Part shown: positions 59,175 to 64,000 of the stretch, piece after piece
How the letters are laid out: each line of letters begins with the position of its first letter
Position numbering within the stretch: position 1 is the stretch's first letter
Source: Pomacea canaliculata
Taxonomy: Eukaryota > Mollusca > Gastropoda > Architaenioglossa > Ampullariidae
DNA: 64,000 nucleotides
NCBI RefSeq assembly: GCF_003073045.1
Contig: NC_037597.1
Coordinates: forward strand, 23,016,158-23,080,157
Direction of reading: 5' to 3'
The notes under the pieces: generated by a model
The model's database searches: none
What the model saw: the letters and a program-made list of their open reading frames with translations, nothing else
Told to the model about the DNA's origin: nothing
Program-made: the position numbers and the translations under genes

Positions 59175-62100
59175 CTAAGGTCTCTCAACAACAGTGTAAG
59201 ACAGCTGGAAGCCATCAAACTGGTATGATTCATCCGAGTGGAAGTGTAGAACCAACGCGTTGCCTGGGTAACGGATGTCTTCTGATGGTCCCTTTCCACA
59301 AAATCTGCAAGTACAAAGCAGACTGGGCAGCTGCGATCCAAATTTCTCCACGGGAAAGTCTTGTCAAGGTTGTCATAACAGCTCTAGGAATTTCAACATC
59401 ATCACACGATTTCAATAAAATAAGGAATGTACCTTGAGTCCGCCATTCTCTTAATAACTCTGCATGAAATATCAAATATGAAATGCAGGAGACAGGACAT
59501 ATCACCCTGTCACGATGTGAAACTACTTTCAACTATCCGTTAAAGTAGAAGACGTGTTTATTTCTTTTATCCCTTTACGTTGATGACGTGGAGTTTTATT
59601 ATTATTATTTCTTTCGGCGACAACACCAACCTCTGACCGTTGAGGTGAGGTCCCAGTGTCCTGACCTCCAACCAGTCAAAGGCGCACGGTTGCACGCGAT
59701 CGTCCTCTAACTCGAAGTAATGAAACGTCAGCACCACAGAAGCATCCCCTGGGCCCTGGATGTCAGACAGAGCATCGTGTCTTTCACAATACAACTTTTT
59801 TTTAAACTTTGTGGCAGTTTATCTCAACAATCTCTGCTAAGTCCTCGGGGTCCTTTCTGGAGCATTTTGAGAGCCCGTGGTAAGGGTCTGTAATAGTGGT
59901 TAGAACTCCAGCAGCCACGTCAGGCAAAGAAGACATACTTGTATAAAGCTGTACATACCTGTATAAGCCTCTACATACCTGTATAAGCCTGTACATACCT
60001 GCAGAAGCCTGTAATACCTGTATAAGCCTGTACATACCTGTAGAAGCCTGTAATACCTGTAGAAACCTGTACATACCTGCAGAAGCCTGTAATACTTGTA
60101 TAAGCCTGTTCATACTTGTATAAGCCTGTACACACCTGTATAAGCATCTACATACCTGTATGAGCCAGAGGCAGTCGACGCCGTTGGTGTAGCCAGTGCC
60201 ATAGCCTGGACTTTCTATAACGCCATAGGAGTCGTTCAGGACGCCCCCGCAGTCTGCGTGAGAACCAGAAATCCTATTCTTATAACCAGCTGCAACTACA
60301 TTTAAAAGAACAATGAAGCTGGAAATTAAATATGAACGCGTGTGGTCGAGGGTTTCTTTTCGACAGATGAATCACGTGAACAAAATGTCGGCGACGTGTG
60401 AGCGGCTGGTTATTTCAGAAGTTGCGCATGTCCGGAAACTCCTGCATTGATACAATCAATCCTTCAGTTCCAAGCTCACCTGCAGTCGACGGCTTGACTT
60501 CGCGGCAGTTCCAGCCCCCCAGTCCGGTGGGGCACACACACGTGCAGTCCGGCCCCACGTACCCTGTGTTGTCACATTCAGGCCACACCCGGCAGTCCTC
60601 TGGGTCGCACAGACAACAAACAACACAACCTGTCAGGTAGACAAACCTTCACAAACAACAGCAGAAAATCTGTGAAAAATATCGGCAGAGGTAGCCGTGA
60701 CGACAGTAGTAGGTACAGCAACATGTTCTTGTTGCTGGTGGATATGATGGTTGTGGGTGAAGTGAATGCTGTGACGATGTTGTGGTAATTGTGGTGGCAG
60801 TCTAGCGAAGAACTCGAAGAAACATATGTAGTCCTTTCGGTCGTTGAGGAGGTGTTAGAGACCTCGCGTTTCTCGGGGCCAGCTTTACTTAAGGGCAGTG
60901 CCTGTCTCCCCGTCTCTCTTCCTTACCTTCTGCAACCCTCTATGGGGTCACGTACCCACTACCGACAGTCAGGTCGAATGTGTCGGGAGATGCATGAGGG
61001 GAGAAGGGGGTCATTTAAGTTCGCTGCGGCACATGGGTATCGAACCGATGCGCTTTCAGATTCGACGCCAACGCTCTAACCACCAAGCTATCGGTTTCCG
61101 ACACCTATGCTGCCAACACGTGCATTTGTGGGGGCGCTTTAACATGGTAACATGATATGATTCCCATGTCAATCATACATGTATACCAACCCTTACATCA
61201 GTCACGCTCTCTACCACCTGTTGTACTGCTGAACCTAGACCAGCAGACCAAGAGCGACGGTGATAACTGCGCGCGCACACACACCCACACACACCCACAT
61301 ATTGTATCATGAGAAACAAGCCATACAATCACGAACGTCACCTCCTTGACGTCACACACAGTACTCACGCGCACAGCTGTAGAGGTCGTTGGCTGTCTTG
61401 ACGTCGATGAAGCTGGGCACGTGACGCTGTCCCATCACCGCTCGAAGGGACTCGTCCTCCGTGTCGATGGTGCGTGACTCACCGTCCTTGCTGAAGTACT
61501 GGCCACAATCAATGACATCAGATCAGCCAGTGAGCAGACGACACATATACACCCACTACTACTACTGAAAATAAAATACCGCTTATAGGACCTATGTGTT
61601 ACACCTCACGTACTGTTACGTCCCACTTCCACTCGACCTTAGTGTTACGTCTCACTTACAGTAGGTCCGTAGTGCATGACGGAGCCGATGTCGTAGGGTT
61701 CGCTGGTGAGGATCTCGGTGTTGGAGTACTTGAGGAAGTTGTACTGCCGATCGCTGCGGATGTTGAAGCGCAGCACGGTGACGTAGTTGTCGCGGTCCGG
61801 CCGCGAGTGTTCGTGATAGAAGCCCAGCACGTGACCCAGCTCGTGCGCCACGCTGCCAAACTGACGAGAACAGACAGACGTCACACACTGAACGTATCAT
61901 TAGCAGTGTGAACGCACTGACAAGCAGAGATTCCGGTCTGAGACACACACACAAACACACAAACACACGACTACGACTGTTGGCACTATGCAGCTGCTTG
62001 TCTACGTCGGTGAGCAGGCGCTGACGACAAAGAAGCGTTGAAGGAACAAGACGAGCATTACCTCGTTACAGTTATCGCCGATCTCTGTTGTCTGTTTCCC

Positions 62101-63565
62101 CATCCTCACTCGGCCGATGGACGACTGGCAGCTGATGACAAAAGCACAGTAGGGTCTATTGTCTCTACAGATGGATGTACAGCTTCCTTAAAACAATAAC
62201 TTCTGCCCACACAGTCTCAAGTAGCCAAGCAAACTGTATCTTGGCAAAAGAAGTGAGGTTAAAGGTCAAACTCTCAATCATAATAATTTGACGTTTCCAA
62301 TCTTTCAAATTACTTCAAAGATGCTCCGACACCCTCTGCGAGGAAAGGATGTAACTATCATATGTAAACTATGAAAAACTGTTTTTTTTTTCGCTTTAAG
62401 ACAATAAGGTGTTTACTTTTGCTGCATTATTACACTCATTTAGTATTATATCGAATTCTAAATCAAAGAAAAATACATCAAATATAAAAAAACAAGCACA
62501 TAACGAAAATGCAACCAGACAGACTATAACAAACCAAAATAATGAAAGTATTTTGATAGTTCCCGTTTTCAAATGGTTGATATTAAACAAGGAAATGGGC
62601 ATGCAGTCTGAGACAGGCAATTGTTGTTATGATAATGATAGAAATATTTTTATAATATATATTTATATAGAAATATTTTATATAAATTATTATTTATTCC
62701 AAAGGTGTAGGCCCACCAAGACACGTACCCCTTGCCCACTTTGAAAACCACGTGGTCGTCATGCCCCAGGTGCTGAACCAGGCCGTCAGAGAAGGGAACA
62801 AACTGCAGACAAGTGTTCCGCTGCCAGAAGCGCATGGCCTCCATCGCCGTGGACCGGAAGTGCTCAGCTGAGAGGAAAACAGACGAAACTAAAATCGTCG
62901 GCAACTACTTCCACAGCTTTAAAGGAAACACAAGGAAACACATATTCTATTCACCAACTTTGTGCTTGCTACTCTTCTGATGCCACTGTTCACAAAGACA
63001 CGGGAGAAAAAAGACAAAAAGCCAGTTAGCCTTCTTCATGAAGTCGAAAGGTGGCTTGTCATCTGCTTACAAGTGTGGATACCCTGCGATACAATACTTC
63101 TAAAAGAGACAATTTGTCTCGAAAGACGATAGGTATAAAAGATACAACAAGCCGTAAAAGAATCGACAAAGAAAAGACGATACATCTAATAAATGCATCT
63201 TTTAGGGATGATAATTTGAAAGATACGAAATCAGATTAAGAAACAATACAGCTAAAAGAGCGACTATACACTTCTCATAGAGATGACACTTGAAGAAAAA
63301 AATTCATCTGTTAATAACAAGATGCATCGTTAAAAGATCTGTTGTGGCCCGGAAATGTCATTTCTCTGTACGCATGCGCCAAAATTCCGGCGGGGACACC
63401 TTTAGTCGCTAGCAGTTCAGCTACATGTGGCCGCTCGTTCTGGCCGGTTGGCTACGTACGGAAGTCGTTGTCAAAGACGTAGGGCACGATCTTGCTGGGC
63501 CACAGATACGTGTTGCTGGCCACTGCCTTCCGCCTCGTGCGACTACTGGCCACGCCCCTCGCCTC
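59175..63565 (-). CDS. Astacin-like zinc metalloprotease with EGF and CUB domains (5' partial)
   Basis: Nine minus-strand exons join in phase for 372 residues: 63460-63565, 62729-62867, 62062-62131, 61660-61860, 61369-61498, 60480-60599, 60156-60253, 59631-59755, 59175-59304. The first visible exon has a furin-like RTRRK just before the mature astacin start (NTYLWPSKIVPYVF). The zinc motif HELGHVLGFYHEHSRPD lies at about residues 111-127 and the Met-turn SVMHY at 165-169. An EGF-like module (CDNTGYVGPDCTCVCPTGL) spans about 217-250 and one CUB domain (CGGVL to the end) about 257-372. The protein should be secreted and cleave matrix or signalling substrates, as BP10/tolloid relatives do. There is only one CUB, unlike BMP1/tolloid. 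Signal peptide and propeptide exons lie beyond 64 kb. The intron after the 60156 exon carries an unusual repeat. Confidence 0.9.
59933..60173 (-). repeat. Minisatellite copying a 5' splice site
   Basis: About eleven units of 18-21 bp, read on the minus strand as AGGCTTATACAGGTATGTAC and variants, run through the intron. They continue into the real exon end, GGCTCATACAG|GTATGT at 60156. Many units keep a good donor (ACAG|GTATGT), and some (TTCTGCAG) resemble acceptors. The frame from the exon stays open through the whole array to a stop near 59802. Confidence 0.88.
60835..61100 (-). repeat. tRNA-derived SINE in an astacin intron
   Basis: The minus strand reads ATAGCTTGGTGGTTAGAGCG (A-box) and then GGTTCGATACCC (B-box) at tRNA-like spacing. 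The body includes GGCCCCGAGAAACGCGAGG and CTCTAACACCTCC. It differs from the 24.2 kb SINE. The 3' end and target duplication are not certain. Confidence 0.6.
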
Positions 63566-64000
63566 CTGCCAACCAGATCAAATACAAAAGATTTCTTGAA
63601 ATGTCGTCTGCTTCACTCACTCACTCCATACCCTTAATAAGTAATCCTCCAAATGTCAAAGATAAATCCAAATGTCAGGCGAGTCTGTTTGATAGGATAG
63701 CTTTGTGTGAATTCGTCATATTTCCATCGTGAACACCAGTAGATTGCATTCACTCCAAATAGTACTGCGCACGCGCATTTCTTTTCGTTTTTACATCCGG
63801 AAAGAAAAATGAACCAATCAAAACGCGTTGTACAGTTTTCTCAGGTCCACTTAAACCGGATGTTGAAAAGCACCAAAAAAATAAAAAAACACCAAAACAA
63901 CAACAACAAAAAAAAAAAAACAATAAAAAAAAAATCACTACACATTTCATAATATATACACAAAGCCATGTACAGTGTCTCAGTCTCACACAACCCTTAA
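63566..64000. other. Upstream intron of the astacin-like gene
   Basis: No signal-peptide exon is visible. The right end has A-rich low complexity (63870-63935) that yields a false hydrophobic frame on the minus strand. Confidence 0.4.

Noticed and set aside
59802-60113. Minus-strand protein of repeated YRLIQVLQAS units as an independent gene
   Set aside because: It is the in-frame translation of the intronic splice-site minisatellite, better explained as part of the astacin locus.
63750-63989. Hydrophobic N-terminal frame that could pass for the missing signal peptide of the astacin-like gene
   Set aside because: It is driven by an A-rich simple tract and has no donor joining in phase to the 63565 acceptor.

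Overview
The window looks like nuclear DNA from an invertebrate animal, most likely a mollusc and probably a gastropod. Genes are split into short exons by GT-AG introns. One gene is DTD2, an editing enzyme known mainly from animals. An astacin-EGF-CUB protease, tRNA-derived SINEs, a LINE tail and several small DNA transposons also fit. The species call is an inference from gene content and repeat style.

Layout. 1-28.1 kb (+): a large gene I cannot name. Its last six coding exons (17993-27237) join in consistent reading phase and end at a stop and a poly(A) signal near 28.12 kb. Two further exons (2040-2186 and 1290-1337) fit the same chain, and the 5' end is probably outside the window. 31.7-33.5 kb (+): an unnamed 601-residue protein read from one uninterrupted coding exon, with helical ends and a Pro/Ser/Thr-rich middle carrying repeated RPxTAG-like motifs. 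36.0-37.7 kb (-): DTD2, which clears mischarged alanine from tRNA. 38.4-39.3 kb (+): COA4, a twin CX9C mitochondrial protein, arranged head to head with DTD2 across about 600 bp. 39.3-44.8 kb: no gene seen, but base skew suggests converging 3' UTRs. 44.8-45.9 kb: a 1.0 kb MULE derivative with a 9-bp target duplication. 46.7-52.9 kb (-): a complete five-exon seven-membrane-segment protein of the GPR180/TMEM145 family, 543 residues. 53-59 kb: mostly repeats, including a 5'-truncated LINE tail with an 18-bp target duplication. 59.2-63.6 kb (-): nine exons of a secreted astacin-like zinc metalloprotease (astacin, EGF, one CUB domain). Its signal and propeptide exons lie beyond the right edge.

The genes are not a functional cluster. 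COA4 and DTD2 probably share a bidirectional promoter; DTD2 converges with the 601-residue gene, and COA4 converges with the membrane-protein gene.

The most unusual structures are: an array in a protease intron that repeats the gene's own 5' splice site about eleven times and stays open in frame from the exon; a MULE whose inverted ends are built from a short GACACTTCATCCCC-like unit; a hAT-like MITE nested inside a pogo/Tigger-like element; and an AG|GTAAGT junction just upstream of the 601-residue gene's start codon that matches a recursive splice site.
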